DNA of 64,000 bases from Bagarius yarrelli (lineage: Eukaryota; Chordata; Actinopteri; Siluriformes; Sisoridae). The stretch lies in the NCBI GenBank assembly GCA_005784505.1, contig VCAZ01000111.1, positions 602,537-666,536 on the forward strand. The letters run 5' to 3'. The notes below the pieces were generated by a model, which did not search any database, was not told where the DNA came from, and worked only from the letters and a program-made list of their open reading frames with translations. Shown here in pieces: positions 1 to 13,110 of the stretch (its first letter is position 1; each line of letters begins with the position of its first letter). Position numbers and translations under genes: made by a program.

Positions 1-40
1 TCTGTAGATACTAAAGTTCCCTCTCCATGCTGTGACTGAG

Positions 41-1838
41 GTAAAGGAGGTGTTGATTGACTGGGCTTCCCGTGCTGGAATGCAGTGGATCAGCACTCTT
101 ATCCCGACTCATCATGTCAACACTCTCATTTTCTTCTTTATCATCTCCAACCTTACTTTAGACTTCTTTCTTCTTGTCATTCCCCTTGTCGTCTTCTACC
201 TCTCCTTCCTCTCAATGGTTATTTGCACATTAAGGGTTTTCCAGAACAGCAAAGCATGGGATAACTTCAAGACCCTGACCATCCATGTTGGCTCATTTCG
301 AGCCAGGATTGGACCTTGAGCAAGCTGAGTCCAACTTTACTTGGACCCATATGGAGCCTTACCTCTACTTCTTGCTCTCTTCAGCTTTCCTTATACTCTC
401 ATTCCCCGTGGCAGATAAGTCCTGGCTGCCTTGTTCCGAACTTGCCACGGTGGCCATCTTCTTCACTGTAAGCAGCTACCTTAGCCTCCGTCCAGCTGCA
501 CAGCAACTTGCTAGGCTAGCCCTTCTTGCACAGTTTGCCTCGGCACTTTGCTTCTTTATTAAAGACCTGCTTGGAGGTTGGCTGGGCCAACTTGTTGGAG
601 GGCCATGGTTTAGCATGCCAATCTGTGATTGGTTGGTGTTGCATGTGGGTGTGCCTTGCATTCTGTACCTTTACCTCCTCTACTTATGTGTACGAATGGG
701 CACAGCACGAGGCTGCCAAGGGTCTTACAGCATGCTTCTACCCTACCTGCTGTGTTTCACTTGGTGCGAGCTGTCGGTCACACTTTTGCATGCATCCACT
801 GCACTTGGACTCATGCGCACCGCCGTGGGTTACCTCCTTTTCTTCTTTGCCCTGCCTGTGCTTTCGCTAGCGCTGGCAGCTGCACTACTGGTACAGCTGG
901 TTCAATGGTTCCTCGCTCTAGAGCTGGCCAAGATGGCCGTAACGGTGTGCGTTTGTGTGGTGCCTGTTTTGTTGCGCTGGTGGACACGTTTTAGCGTGTC
1001 GCCTCTTGCCGTGATTCGATCTCTGCGGCGCAGTAGCATGGTTAAACTGATCCTGGTTTGGATCTCCGCTTTGCTGCTCTTTAGCTGGTTCTATGTTTAC
1101 CGTTCAGAGGGCATGAAGGTTTATAACTCCACTCTTACGTGGCAGCAATACAGTGAAATGTGTGGTCCTCGTGCTTGGAAGGAACGCAACATGGCACACA
1201 CTCAGATACTTTGCAGTCATCTTGAGGGTCACCGCGTCACCTGGGAGGGTCGTTTTAAATACGTCCGTGTGACAGACATTGAAAACGGTGCGCAGTCAGT
1301 CGTCAACCTCTTGCCTGGCATTATAGCAGACTGGGTCCGATGCCTTTACGGAGAGGAGTATCCAGCCTGTGACGACAATCAACCCGGGCCTGTTCTTTGT
1401 CAACTCAAAGAATTCGCAAACCACAAGTGTCATGTGAAACGTTTCGACCGCTACAAATTTGAAGTGACTATGGGTATGCCACTTCAGGATAAGAAGGGCA
1501 AATGGACGCAAGAATCTGATGATGCAACGAAAGATATAGTGCTGCGGGCAAGTAATGAATTCCGCAGTGTGCTGTTGGCGCTCAGTGCAGGCAGTGTTGT
1601 GGAATTCAGTACTGTTTTGGAGGGTCGGCTGGGCAGCAAGTGGCCAGTGTTTGAGCTGAAAGCCCTTCACTGTCGGACTTGTACTTCACCTTTGGTTCCT
1701 ACAAGACGGCAAGTCAAGATAGAGCAGGACTGGAGGGGTAATGCCCGTAATGCTTTTGCCTTTGCATTTAACTTTCTTTTCCACCCTTTGATCACGGTCC
1801 AAGTAGATGATGCTGTTCCTACCGAAGCTGCGGTGTGA
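41..1838 (+). CDS. wfs1: Wolframin, C-terminal part (last coding exon, frameshifted)
   Basis: Wolframin is a polytopic ER membrane glycoprotein involved in ER calcium balance and stress signalling. The region reads as its large terminal exon, about 598 codons, close to the part encoded by human exon 8. Diagnostic stretches include DWASRAGMQW, FFFIISNLTLDFF, the YRSEGMKVYNSTLTWQQY segment after the last hydrophobic helices, CSHLEGHRVTWEGRFKYV, FDRYKFEVTMGMP and LEGRLGSKWPVFELKA. Many hydrophobic helices come first, then a lumenal C-terminal domain. The frame changes once: codons up to 278-280 are in one frame and codons from 282-284 in another, so one base is extra near 281. The exon start is uncertain: AG at 39-40 or AG at 6-7 could both be the acceptor, and an in-frame TAG at 5-7 rules out an earlier start. 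The stop is TGA at 1836-1838. I cannot tell wfs1a from wfs1b. The frameshift could be a real lesion or a sequence error. Confidence 0.93.
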
Positions 1839-1928
1839 TGGTGGACTATTCCCATTTCGAGTGCCAGTATATCAAACTATATAGTTTGCGAAGTAACCTT
1901 CGTAAACTATATAAAACAAAAAATTTTA

Positions 1929-1934
1929 AATAAA
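1929..1934 (+). terminator. Candidate wfs1 polyadenylation signal
   Basis: AATAAA lies about 90 bases after the wfs1 stop, in AT-rich sequence. Another AATAAA-containing stretch near 2793-2812 is an alternative. Only the hexamer is seen. Confidence 0.4.
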
Positions 1935-4900
1935 AAAATAATTCAGTTTTATGGATAAGTGAAGATTACTTGTCGGTGTCCATATGGGGTGTAAGTGAAA
2001 AGACAAATTAAGAAAACATGAACTATTTCAGATCGGTTATATCCAGTTTTCTTTACAAGGAAATATTACCGCTTTGTCTTCTTTCCAAAAACCTTCAGCC
2101 ACAATAAACCTATGGAAAAACGGGACCTGCTATTGACTGATAGAGAGGAAAAGAATGTTCATTGGCTTATTTATTCACACATGCAAAATAGGTTGAGGAA
2201 TGTTATTTAAGGACATATTCTATTTTTCTGGCTTTTTGCTGGACTAAGAACTATTTTCAGTGGAACATTACTATTGACACTATAATTTAATCCCAGACTA
2301 TTAAAAAACTGATATAACTATTGTATTCGCTATACGTACAAGTGTGTATGAATGAATTAAACCTTAATTTCCTTCACCAAACCAAAGAGAGTTGATGTTA
2401 GGGGGGTCATTTCTTCAGTATGTTTGAAAATCTCACATTAATATTGTGATTAGTTGGAATTTCTTTTCAATTCTTGAAAACTTGACGGCAGGTGGATTTT
2501 CCGAACTCTAAGATGACGCTATACCTTTAAGATAGTGACGTAACACTAATAGAATAGTGCATAATTGATTGTGTACTCTTTAGGCAAGGATAAAGAACTG
2601 TAAAATTCAAGAAAAAATCAATTTGGATTGTGTGATTTTTATTTTCTGGAGTGTTTTATAAATATTAACGTGGACTTAAGTTATGTTAAAATGTGTAGAA
2701 AAGTTTGTATATTTTTGATGCCTCTTAGAGAAATGATCTTTTATGCTATCTTTTATTATTTTTATTATTATTCGTGGTTTTGATTAAAATTGTTAATAAA
2801 AATTAAATAAATAATACTTAAATTCTTGTTCTTTGTGCATATATCGGCACAGGGCATTTGAAATATTATATATTAGTAAATTGATGGTACTTTATGTAAT
2901 AAGAAATTTATTAAAATACATGCAAATCGTCATTTTCTAAATTTTAATACATTTGATTTATCGTTACACACTCATAGTAGTAGGAGTATACTACTGTATA
3001 ACTGGACTGACACACACTGTTCACTTTACACCCCTGGATATGGTCTCTATACCAACATATGGGTTTTTTTTCACTAATGTACTATTGCACTTTGATCAAT
3101 TAAAGCATTTATTTAATCTGGCATTCCTCCGTTTGTTTTTACACACATAAGATCATTTTTCCGCCCCATGTTTTCGCTTACCGATGCTTTAAAGTAGATG
3201 TTTGTGGCAAAGATCTGTTTTTGTACCAGAAAAAAGCAGTAAAATGATTTCTTTTTGTCTTCCAATGTTGTGTAATGGTGCATGGACATGATGCCAGCCC
3301 ACTAGATGTCAGTATAGCCGAAAACTGCATTCGGAATTGGAAGATTTGTACTATTCACTACTCAATTTAATGGTGGAGTTTTTATTTTCATTAGACGATT
3401 CAAGATGTGACGTCCTGACCGTAACTATGTAATGTGCTAATAACTCTCCGTAACTAAAAGTCAGTCAGGTCTCTTGGCCAGAACGTGCAACTACACGCAA
3501 GCGGTCATAAAACTGTCTTAAACCTAATATAATAAATCTTATTCCCGGGCACCAATATTTGTTTAGATCCTTTTAACACAAAGTGATCGACATGCTATTT
3601 TCATCATCTGTTTATAAACGGTAAAACTAATCTTTATCAAGGCGAGATGGCTCCAAAAACACCACCTCTGTTTTTTCAATCATTCAAAAAAATGAAATAA
3701 AAGGAACATCTGGGTAACTTCGTGACACTAGATGTTCCTGGGTAGATCCTGGAAAAGCCATCTAGTTGCCTTATAATTCGAAGAAACTGAATTTTTCTAA
3801 TAATTCGAAGAAACTTTTTTTTCAGGAAGATTGAGATGCAGAGGTGAGTCTGTACTTCTGGGGAGATGTTTGGGGACGGTATGAGCTAGGGGGATAGTGC
3901 GTAACATAGTACACCTGATCCCTGATGTTCTATTAAAAGCCTCTAAGGTATTTGTATGATAATTACATTAAAGATATTATGCAATACAATAATAGTTTTT
4001 TAGTTTGTAATTAATTCTAAACATCACCAAACAAATCATCATGTCAATCTGTACGATGAAGATCCTGTAAAGGTGGACATATGACTAGATAACCAGACGG
4101 TGTTTTTCTGCATATGTTATTATTAGTTATGGTCTGGGCTCATGCATATAGACACTGCCAGACATTTGCTGTCAGACCTTCCAATTAATGTTCGAGACTG
4201 AAAACACATTTATTTAACCCAGTCTTTAATCCGTAGTGTTTTCTTAGGCAAAGGAGAAGAACTGGAGGGATCGTGGATATAGAGTGTTTGGTGACCTGGG
4301 ATATTTGTATGCTGTCGTTCCTCCACTCTTACAAGTCACTTAGGTTTGATGGTGGTTTGGCGGAGCGGCTCTTATCCCAGTGATCCATCATGTCTCCTCT
4401 GTCTTACCCTCTGGCTCACCCATAGCTAGTCTTGCTGGAGTCCCCAACTTACACAACGATACACTTTATGTAAATGTATAATCAAACCAGGAACCCTGGA
4501 CCTGTGGGGCAGCAGCTACATGAATTTGTGTTCAGTCAGTCTGAAGATGAGAGATTGACTGAGCACACCTGAGGCAGGTAGTCAATAGGGGATACAGCAA
4601 GGACAGTTAAAAACACCCAGAACAAAGAAATTCAAATAAATTGTTTTAAATAACATGTCTGATGGCACTGGAGGTTTGGGTTCAATTCTTGCCTTTGTGA
4701 AATGTTACACATTATTTCTCTGGAAATGTGATTGAATAAACATGTGATTAATTTCTCCCATAACCTCCTAAGTGGCCTGAAGTTTTTATTAAAAAAAATA
4801 AAACATCACTTCAATAATACAATAATTCTACAGAAGGTTTGAATGGACATGCAGAACTTTTACAACTGTTCAGCACGGCATGTTAGGATGTTGAAGCATC

Positions 4901-5026
4901 TTGTATACAAAAGTATGTCATACAACTACTCAGTATTTCCAGGAATAATGGGAAAATCTGGAATACATCATTGTTTTAAGCATTTGAGTGCTTTAAGAAA
5001 AAACATTTTTAATGTCTTAGTAGGGG

Positions 5027-5415
5027 CAGCCTGGTGGCTTAGTGGTTAGCACAATTGCCTCACAGCAAGAAGGCCGGGTTCGATTCCCCTGCAGGGATCC
5101 TTCTGTCTGGAGTTTACATATTCTCCCTGTGCTTGTGTGGGTTTACTCCGGGTTCTCCGGTTTCCTCCTACAATCCAAAAACATGTATGTTTGATTGATT
5201 GGTGATTCTAAATTGCCAATAGGAGTGTGTGTGGCCCTGTGATCAACTGGCAACCTGTCCAGGGTGTCCCCCTCCTGCCTTTTGCCCTTTCAGAGACAGC
5301 TGGGATAGATTCAAGCAGTTCCCTGTGACCCCAAATTAGGGAATAAACGGGTATAGAAGATGGATGGATGGATAGATGGATGGATGGATGGATGGATATA
5401 TGGATGGATGGATGT
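5027..5415 (+). repeat. tRNA-derived SINE (family A), full-length copy with GGAT tail
   Basis: The head has tRNA-like promoter boxes (TGGCTTAGTGGTTAG as A box, GGTTCGATTCC as B box). The body carries the phrases common to a widespread teleost SINE (TCCGGTTTCCTCC, CTGTCCAGGGTGTCCCCC). It ends in a (GGAT)n microsatellite at about 5359-5414. Related copies: 21988-22235, 41485-41740, and a body-only copy near 55120-55345. Confidence 0.8.
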
Positions 5416-6465
5416 CTTAATAACTGACGTTTCATTCTTTCGAGGAAACCTAATTGTGGTTTTTTTTTTCGACGGCCAAATAGTCGTGTTGCTAAAAGAA
5501 ATGATCTATTTATTTACTTAAACATTGTCCACTGTATGGAATGGACGATTTCTTAAAACTGAACATTGAATCTACAAGTGTCTAAAATCTTAAATTACAA
5601 ACAATTTTTTTGCCTTTTTTTAATTAGCCAAAAAAGCACAAGCTAAAAGTTATTTGCCTCAACATTCCGGTTTCTGTTTACATCTGTTATGTATCATTTG
5701 ATTCACTTCCAATTACTCATGGCAGCTTGATTACATTGCATCTACATGACTCGCTAGTTTTTCCATGCTTATTAACTTAAACAGTATAATGGAATGACTG
5801 ATGTGTTCTAGCTAAACAGTACAGCATCAGCTTGTGCGCTAGCAGAGGACTGGAGAACATCGTTGGTTTCACTAACAGCAATAAATCACTATTTTAAAGT
5901 ATTAGTCCCATAGTGACCGAGCTACGGTCACATAAAAACAGCACATTCTCAGTGTTATGTAATGACAATGAAGTCATCCATCTGGCAGAAAGACTGTATG
6001 AATGACAAGTGACCTAAACCAACATTTTTTTTCAATGTAAGAAGACTAGAACAGTTTTTTCATGGATCTAAAAAATCTTTTACTAGACTTTACAGTAATA
6101 TTATATACATTAATGCATATTAGATCACCATCCTGAAAGAGGGTAACGACAAATTACAAGTAAACAAATTACATCATGGAGACCAATGAAAGTCTGGAAT
6201 TTTCTGGGAAATTAATATAAGATACTTCATGTAGCACCATTAAATGTAAATAATCATGAAGATAATGATGCACAACTGTAAAGCTGTTCAACCAAACTTC
6301 AGACCAGGTGAAGACCAACAGGGGAGGTGATTTGATTGAAAAACATTTTTTGTTCTTAATAATTAATTCAATTAAAATAAAATTTTATTTTCTGACATAT
6401 ATTTTTATACACAGTACAACATAAAGTGAAAAGGTTTTTCTTCACATATCCCACTTTGGAAAGTT

Positions 6466-6620
6466 GGGGTCATAGGAGCAGAAAGGGTTAGGGGTCTTGC
6501 TTAAGGACCCAACATTTGCAGACTTGGCGGCGGTGGGGCTTGAACCCAGGTCTTTCTAGTCCTTCGGGTCTTCCAATCCACAACTCAGCAACTTAACTAT
6601 TTAAGCCACCACTGCCCCTG
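6466..6620 (-). repeat. tRNA-derived SINE (family B), antisense to flanking genes
   Basis: On the minus strand this reads as a tRNA-like head followed by the GGGTCCTTAAGCAAG-type body shared with the other family B copies in the window. A short CCCCTG repeat flanks the head end. Confidence 0.7.
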
Positions 6621-7994
6621 CCCCTGCCCCTGAGCTACAGCCTATTAAGTGGTCTAAAAGTATTTATATGTCTAATTAAGGCATAGGACCACAAAAACTT
6701 TGCCGAAATCATTGGTCTGAATATTATAACTGGCTTTGTTACATGCCTGTCAATATATTTATACGGTATATATATATATGTACTTCTGCGCATCCTGTCT
6801 GTGCATTAACCAGGGTTGCCAGATTAAGATGAATTTTGGACAGGTAGGAATATGGTGCAATTCGATTTTGGTGTGTTTTGGTAGTAACACCTGGATTATG
6901 TAGTACGATTTAGCGCAACGACAGCAGCAGCATGTAATCTGATACTATTTGTATGGTAGGTATTTGAGTACTGTTTCTAACGTCTAAGTATTGTAGAACA
7001 TTGTCTCTGGTTGTCTCGTCTAATCAGTTAAAATAATAAAATACAATAAAGTGGATAAGTTTACGATAGAAGGATACATTTATATTTAAAGACAGAATTT
7101 ATTAAAAAAACATTAAATATTTGAGTATTTAACCTTCATATTAATAGTTTAATCTTTTTTTGAAGGAGTGTTGCAATAAAATAGTAGAAGAAAGATTTAC
7201 GATTTCCTATGTGGCGTTATACCTGTGGCATAGCAAAGTAGCATGAAAGGGAAGACGTCTCAGACACATCCGACGCTTGGACGTCCTCTTCCAGGAGATG
7301 TCTCAGTTTCTGTCTGCTTTTAAGTAGAAAACAATATTCTGGAAACAGATGGAGTTAATAAATATTATTTAGACAATCGTACTGGATATGAAGAGACATT
7401 GAGTAACATTATGTACTGTAAGTATGCGACTGTTAACTCGTTAATCTAATTAATACATATGAAAGAGGGATTTTTTTTTCTTTACATATAGAAGAATGAA
7501 AGTGCCAGTAAAAATATATGCATGCGCCAGATTTGTCTGTGGGCTGCTTATTTTATAGCCTTCCGAACTCCACATCACGCTAATGGATATCTGGGAAATC
7601 ATTTAGATTGGAGATAATTTACCAAACCAGAGATTCCACTATTTCTGTAAAAAAAAAAAAAAAAGAAGAACGCTCATAAAAAGTTCTGAATTAAGGATTC
7701 CTATTTCAAACGAGTTGGGATGCTATTATGTTCATGCAACTTTCTCCATGTCCAGTATAAAGGTGCCAAATCAGAAAGAAATTTCGTAAAATCCACAGAG
7801 ACACATTAATTTAATGATTTAGGGTCTCACGGTCATGAGACCGTTCCAGTCATACATGGACCAGTACTAGCCTGACATCATGAATATTACCAAATATAGC
7901 ACATCCTTCCAAGTTACGTAATGGTCTGTTTTCCAGGCCGAACCAAAAGAAAAAAATTTACATTTAATTCATTAAACAGAAGATAGAAAGCACA

Positions 7995-8036
7995 TTTCTT
8001 TCTTTCTTTCTTTCTTTCTTTTTTTCTTTCTTTCTT
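7995..8036 (+). repeat. (TTTC)n microsatellite
   Basis: About ten TTTC units with one interruption. Confidence 0.95.
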
Positions 8037-8569
8037 CTCATACCCGCTATAATACATAAGACTAGATGAAATGTATATGCTTTTTATGCATTATTAGCAA
8101 ATACTACCTGAACGCCTCTCGAACCTAGGCTCGATCTTGGCTGGTTAGCATCTTAGAAATGTAGTATGGTGTGTAGAAGTGTGTGAAAGTTATGTAAACT
8201 TACAAACACCCCCCACCCGCAGTGAATAGCTTACTGTGGTACATACCATTATATTATATTTGGGTGTGTATATTTGTTATTTATTATGTGATTGGACAGC
8301 TCGACAATAGTGTTAAAAATATTTTTACATTTAAGGGTAATTTATTCACTAATTCGTTTTAAAAATGAATAAAAAAAGGATCTGATGTTTTAAAAAGATG
8401 TATAATTGTAAAATGAATTTTACTTACTATGTATTAAAAGAGCCTTCAGTGGTTCCCAGCATGGAAAAAAATAAGTGTGGTAATGCAACTGTTTAACGGT
8501 ATCCGAAACTGGACGGTTTCCTTTTCAATACATGAAATTTAATGTAAAATTTAATGTTTAAACATGATG

Positions 8570-8571
<2 letters not shown>

Positions 8572-8618
<47 letters not shown>
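8572..8618. repeat. (TA)n microsatellite
   Basis: An uninterrupted run of about 23 TA units. Confidence 0.97.
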
Positions 8619-8623
<5 letters not shown>

Positions 8624-8869
8624 AAATCAATTTGGTGTTTTTTTAAAAGAAAAAAAAATGCTTTGTTGCATGCTTTTATTATTATATAATTAATTTAGGT
8701 GATGGAACTTTCCGTTATTATTATTATTACTTTTCTATATGCAAGTGTTAGTATGTTGGTATTAGTATATAAGTATATTAGTATATATTTATATTACATT
8801 GGATAATATTTCAATATTTTTATTTTATATTGTCACTTTTATATTAGCTTTTATCTACCAGGTCTAGGA

Positions 8870-9690
8870 AATATGGACACCAAAAACCCCAATATTATCA
8901 TCTCTGCACTGGCTACCTGTTAAATTTAGGATTGATTACAAAATATTGCTACTTACTTATAAGACACTAAATGGTTTGGTTCCCACGTACCTAACTAGTC
9001 TTACAACACGCTACAATCCATCAGATCCCAAGATCCCAATCTTCCAGACTTCTGGTAGTCCCCAGAATAGCAAAATCCACAGAAGGAGGTAGAGCTTTTT
9101 CATATTTTGCTCCTAAACTTTGGAATGGACTACCTGGTCTCCCAGTTTAAACATAGATCTCTTTAGCCAGCCACACACATAACATATCCCATAATATTAT
9201 CAGATATTGCCTGCTAATATTACAAGCAGCAGCTACAGTAATTTCTCTCCGCCTGTTTTTATATTTATACCCATCCCAAGGTATCCAGAGATTGTGTTAG
9301 CACTGCTAGACCTTCAAGGAGAACAGGTGAGAACTCTGCAAGGATCCTGAGGTACCAGTGACCAGGTTCCTACCCGTTTCCTCGATTTCAAGGAGCATCG
9401 AGGATGGACTGGGACTCACTCTGCTCCACTGACCCAAGGCTACCATTTACATTACATTTGATCATTACAATATGCTGTAATTAACAATAACATGCGGTGT
9501 CACCCAGATGAGGATGCGTTCCACTGAAGGTTTCTTCCTACTTCACCTCAGGGAGTTATTTTCTTGCCACAGTCGCCTCCGGCTTGCTCATTAGGGACAA
9601 ATTTACACTTTTCACTGTTATTGCGTTCTGTGTAAAGAGACAATGTCCACTGTTAAAGCGCCAAACAAGTAAAAATTGAATTGAAAATGT
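8870..9690 (+). mobile_element. Non-LTR retrotransposon (LINE) 3' fragment, degenerate
   Basis: Near 8912 the plus strand translates to LHWLPVKFRIDYKILLLTYK followed by TLNGLVPTYLTSL. This is the conserved C-terminal tail after the reverse transcriptase in fish LINEs of the Rex/L2 kind. Stops and frame breaks follow, so it is dead. Downstream sequence to about 9690 looks like the matching 3' untranslated region, ending in an A-rich AAAATTGAATTGAAAAT tail. The 5' part of the element is absent. The exact family was not determined. Confidence 0.75.
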
Positions 9691-10511
9691 AGTTATTTAA
9701 TGATTAAATTAATAAATTAAAATATCGAAGGTAAGCCTTTTTGTAAAATAACTGCTTTCCAGCAAACGGCATTAGTGAATATTAAAGAACGAAACCAATA
9801 TGGGTTATTCATGTTACACTGGGCAAATAAATATCTTTACTTTAGGAATACTTTAGGAAAGAGTAAATCTTTTTCTTTATACCTCCGGCCTGTGGTTAGA
9901 CAGAGTCATGCTGGGTGATGTGAATGGGAATATCGTTAGTCTTACTTTTTTATAGGATCAACACACAGTCCACCCATGTTCAGTGAAAAAGTCTGTCTCG
10001 AAGCTACCTGGCAGGGCCAAAGTGTGGTGAGAGGAAAATGTGTGGTGAGAGATGATTTATTGATCTGTTACATATATAAATAAATGATAAAGCAATTTGC
10101 CATTAATATGCTGATGACAACATAATTTACAGTTAAACCGGCCATGTTATTAATACGGTATATATATCTTTATTACATTATGCTTATGTAACACTACACG
10201 GTGTTAAATAAATGTTGTACTGCACAGATGTTTAGACGGTTAGGACTTGCTGTCTACGACTCATTTTCGTTTTTTGCTGCAAAAGCAAAGTTTTCGCCAA
10301 CAGTAACAGAAGGTTTAACACAGTACGTCTGAATCAACTGTGTAGTTAAATCCTATGGTAAATTATCCGGCTCTTCTTTTCTTTGGTGGATATTTTCCAT
10401 TTTTGCTTTCACAGATGTTTGGTATTCCTTAATAAAAAGAAGTGCATATATAATTGTCTTCTATTTGCATAAGAGCATCTACACACACTGATAAACCCAT
10501 CGGTATTGTAA

Positions 10512-10935
10512 CATATCTCTGTATACATCAAGTTCAAGTTCAAGGAGCTTTACTGTCATTTCAACCATATATAGCAGAATGCAGTACACAGTGAGATGAA
10601 ATAACGTTTCTCCAGGACCCCCTGGTGCTACACAAAACATAGAATTTACAAAACAACAAAGAGCCACTAAACAGGATAGACATAAAGTGCATGTGTGCAA
10701 CCTAGTGCAGACAGTGCAGAAACAGACAGTGCAATAAACAATACAAACATTACAAGGATAGTGCAAAAAAGACAATAAAGACGGAACATAACGCAATAGC
10801 ACCAACCATATTGTAGATGAGGTGGACACGAAATGTGCAAATTACAACAGTATTGTGCAAATAACATTGTAAAGTGAGTGAAGTGACTATAGTATTGTAA
10901 GTGACTGTAGTATTGTAAAGTGACTGTGCTTAACA
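10512..10935. repeat. Dispersed teleost repeat of unknown class
   Basis: It starts with AAGTTCAAGTTCAAGGAGC and continues with repeated AGTGCA and CAGTGCA words. This resembles a dispersed repeat I associate with fish genomes, possibly a LINE tail. The ORFs on its minus strand are incidental low-complexity frames. Confidence 0.5.
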
Positions 10936-11336
10936 AAAAAATTTTCGAGTGTGTGTGTATTTGTGGATAAGTTCAACCTCTGTACATTTATACATATAGA
11001 CTGTATAATAATATCTGTATATTCGTATATGTGTATATGTAAACTCTATGTATAATCATCCAGTCATAAATTCATTCATATGTTAACAAACCGCCGTGAT
11101 GTAGTGGATGGATGATTAGTTCATCTCTCTCTATCTCCCTTATTTTACCTCTGTCTGTCCTATAAATAAAGGCAAAATGTCTAAAATATATAGACTTTTC
11201 TTTTTTTTAAGTATTGTATATATATTTAGTATAGTTGCAGTAATAAATAGTGGTCTATTGGTTGCTTTATTGCTTTAAGGTTGCTGGTCTAGAAGTTATT
11301 ATAAAGATTTTGTTCCGCGAAATCTTTGGTTGCCAC

Positions 11337-11750
11337 TGCCAGGAGCTAGGGTCAGCCCGTAACATAGACCACATAGGCAGTTGCCTAGAATGACTGGGAG
11401 GCGCCGCACGAGAGTTTTTGGGTTTTTTTTGGTGGAACCATTGTGCGCTCCTTCACCCGTATATTAACCAACAATATTTTTGCTAGTTAGTAAAGATTTA
11501 GTGCTGATTTTTTAGCTAGAACGAAATAAAATCGACATCAATGAAAAATTAAGATATTCGACAACATGCCATGCTGGACTGAATTAAACATCTGCATCAG
11601 GACGTGATCATAATACGTCGCCATAACGCATTGATTATGCATTTTTTTTTTTTAATTTTCTATGGTAGGGTGTGTGCGTGTGTGAGAATGAGGGGGTGAG
11701 GGGATTCAATGGGGGGGGCCTAGGGCGCCAACAGAGACTGAGCCGGCCCT
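11337..11750. mobile_element. Probable non-autonomous DNA element
   Basis: The left edge CAGGAGCTAGGGTCAGCC and the right edge GACTGAGCCGGCCCTG are imperfect inverted copies (CAGGGCCGGCTCAGTC reversed). The interior is non-coding with T and G runs. Boundaries and family are tentative. Confidence 0.45.
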
Positions 11751-12567
11751 GTTTGAAGCGTTTGACAAGTTCACAAGCTAACAACTGCTTTACAAGCGAT
11801 TTTTAACAAGTTTAAAAAAACGTATTGCGTTCGTTTCATATTAGTTATGAGGTTATTCTAAGTTGTGTTTTAATGTTTTAACACATTATTTATTAATCGT
11901 TATGAAGCCATTAGAAAATTCCAAAAAGTATTCCCAGACTAACCACATAAAATGGCATTTCGCACCTTGAATGAATTATCAGCGACGATGAATACCAACT
12001 GACCTCAGAATGACACAGACAGGAAAACCATATGTCCACTTCATATGTGCTACAAATCCATCAAGCAGAAATTATTCATCATGAGTTAAATAGATTTAAT
12101 TCCTGTTTCTTTTTTTTTTTTTTTTTTTTTTAAAAAGAGTATTTCAATTCTAACACTTTTACACGCGTCTTCCTGGAAACGATGTGTTAGGAAACTAGAG
12201 ATAGTTAAAATGTTGCCAAAACGTGAGCATGTGGAAGCAATTGTGGGTGGCATGCGGGATCAGTTAGCTTAAGGGGTTAGCGGCGAAGGCTGCACTGCAG
12301 AGGCAGAAACCGAGTCTATTTCCACACTCACATCAACACACTCCACCCTTCTCACTACAACAAAAAGACAACACGGCACTAGACCCTGATTTCCCTCAAG
12401 CACTTTCCCAGCAGGAGGAAAAAAAAAAAAAGTCTCCTAATTCCGACTATGACATGTTGAACCACATTTGCGTGCTCGTGAACCAATCCTACTTGGAATT
12501 GCGAGATAGTGAAAAGAAAGCCGGTTTTTTGGGAGGTGTCAGAAGGTTATTGATACTTTGGAAAGGC

Positions 12568-12574
12568 ATAAATA
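12568..12574 (+). promoter_or_regulatory. TATA-like box of spon2
   Basis: ATAAATA within GGCATAAATAGC lies about 100 bases upstream of a clear donor site (12669) and about 30 bases upstream of the inferred transcription start near 12597. The distance is right for a TATA box. The first exon itself is inferred. Confidence 0.5.
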
Positions 12575-12596
12575 GCAGCAAAGAGCCATCGAGTCT

Positions 12597-12668
12597 TGCA
12601 GTCTCTCTCAGGCAGCCCAGGCATAGGTGACCTCCACGTCTTTGTCAGAAATCTCATCTGTCAAGACA
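12597..12668 (+). other. spon2: spon2 non-coding first exon (inferred)
   Basis: The stretch ends in AAGACA followed by the good donor GTAAGTACT and sits just after the TATA-like box. No ATG-led coding fits here and the signal-peptide ATG is in the next exon, so this is read as 5' untranslated sequence. The start is approximate. Confidence 0.5.
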
Positions 12669-13110
12669 GTAAGTACTGCTTGTTTTCTGGTTAATTAAAC
12701 AGAATTTTTAATTTTTTTACTTATACGGTAAGTTTAATTAACACATTTATTCCAGATGTTGCATGGATCATGCTACACTTTTGCAAAGGACCATGATGCT
12801 TTTACGAATGCATGACAAAAACAATAATACTATAGAAATAATGCACATATCCTGTAATACAGTATATTGACGTCGGTACCCTAAAGATTAATTCTGTTAT
12901 CAGAAATTGTGTATTTTATTACTTTACTATCGATTAATCACGCACAATGCTTGATAATTAAGTAGATATGCATTTAATTATGCATTCCATATTCAAACAT
13001 CATACCGATACAGATGTTTCACTGTCCTTAGTTTTAGAATATACTGTTTATGTGACAGGACTTAATAACATGCCTATGTTTTATATTAATATTCCATCAG
13101 AGAACCAGCA

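Larger units (their letters stand above)
1935..12560. other. wfs1-spon2 intergenic spacer
   Basis: I find no supported coding gene across this roughly 10.6 kb. Short open frames such as those near 2953 and 4843 have no recognisable protein character, and the latter runs into a SINE. Identifiable content is two SINE families (5027-5415 and 6466-6620), a LINE 3' fragment (8870-9690), a dispersed repeat (10512-10935), a probable non-autonomous DNA element (11337-11750) and simple repeats. The stretches 2000-5000 and 6700-7950 are AT-rich and otherwise featureless to me. Confidence 0.7.

Noticed and set aside
5028..5092. Possible tRNA genes in SINE heads (also near 41490, 42520, 44755, 51075, 52385)
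   Set aside because: A and B box words are present, but the sequences continue into shared SINE bodies and do not form closed tRNA cloverleaves.
7822..7843. Short inverted repeat GGTCTCA/TGAGACC
   Set aside because: Seven-base arms with a six-base loop are expected by chance in this much sequence; no gene is nearby.
10479..10936. Cys-rich minus-strand frames
   Set aside because: They are translations of a dispersed repeat with recurring AGTGCA words, not a secreted Cys-rich protein.
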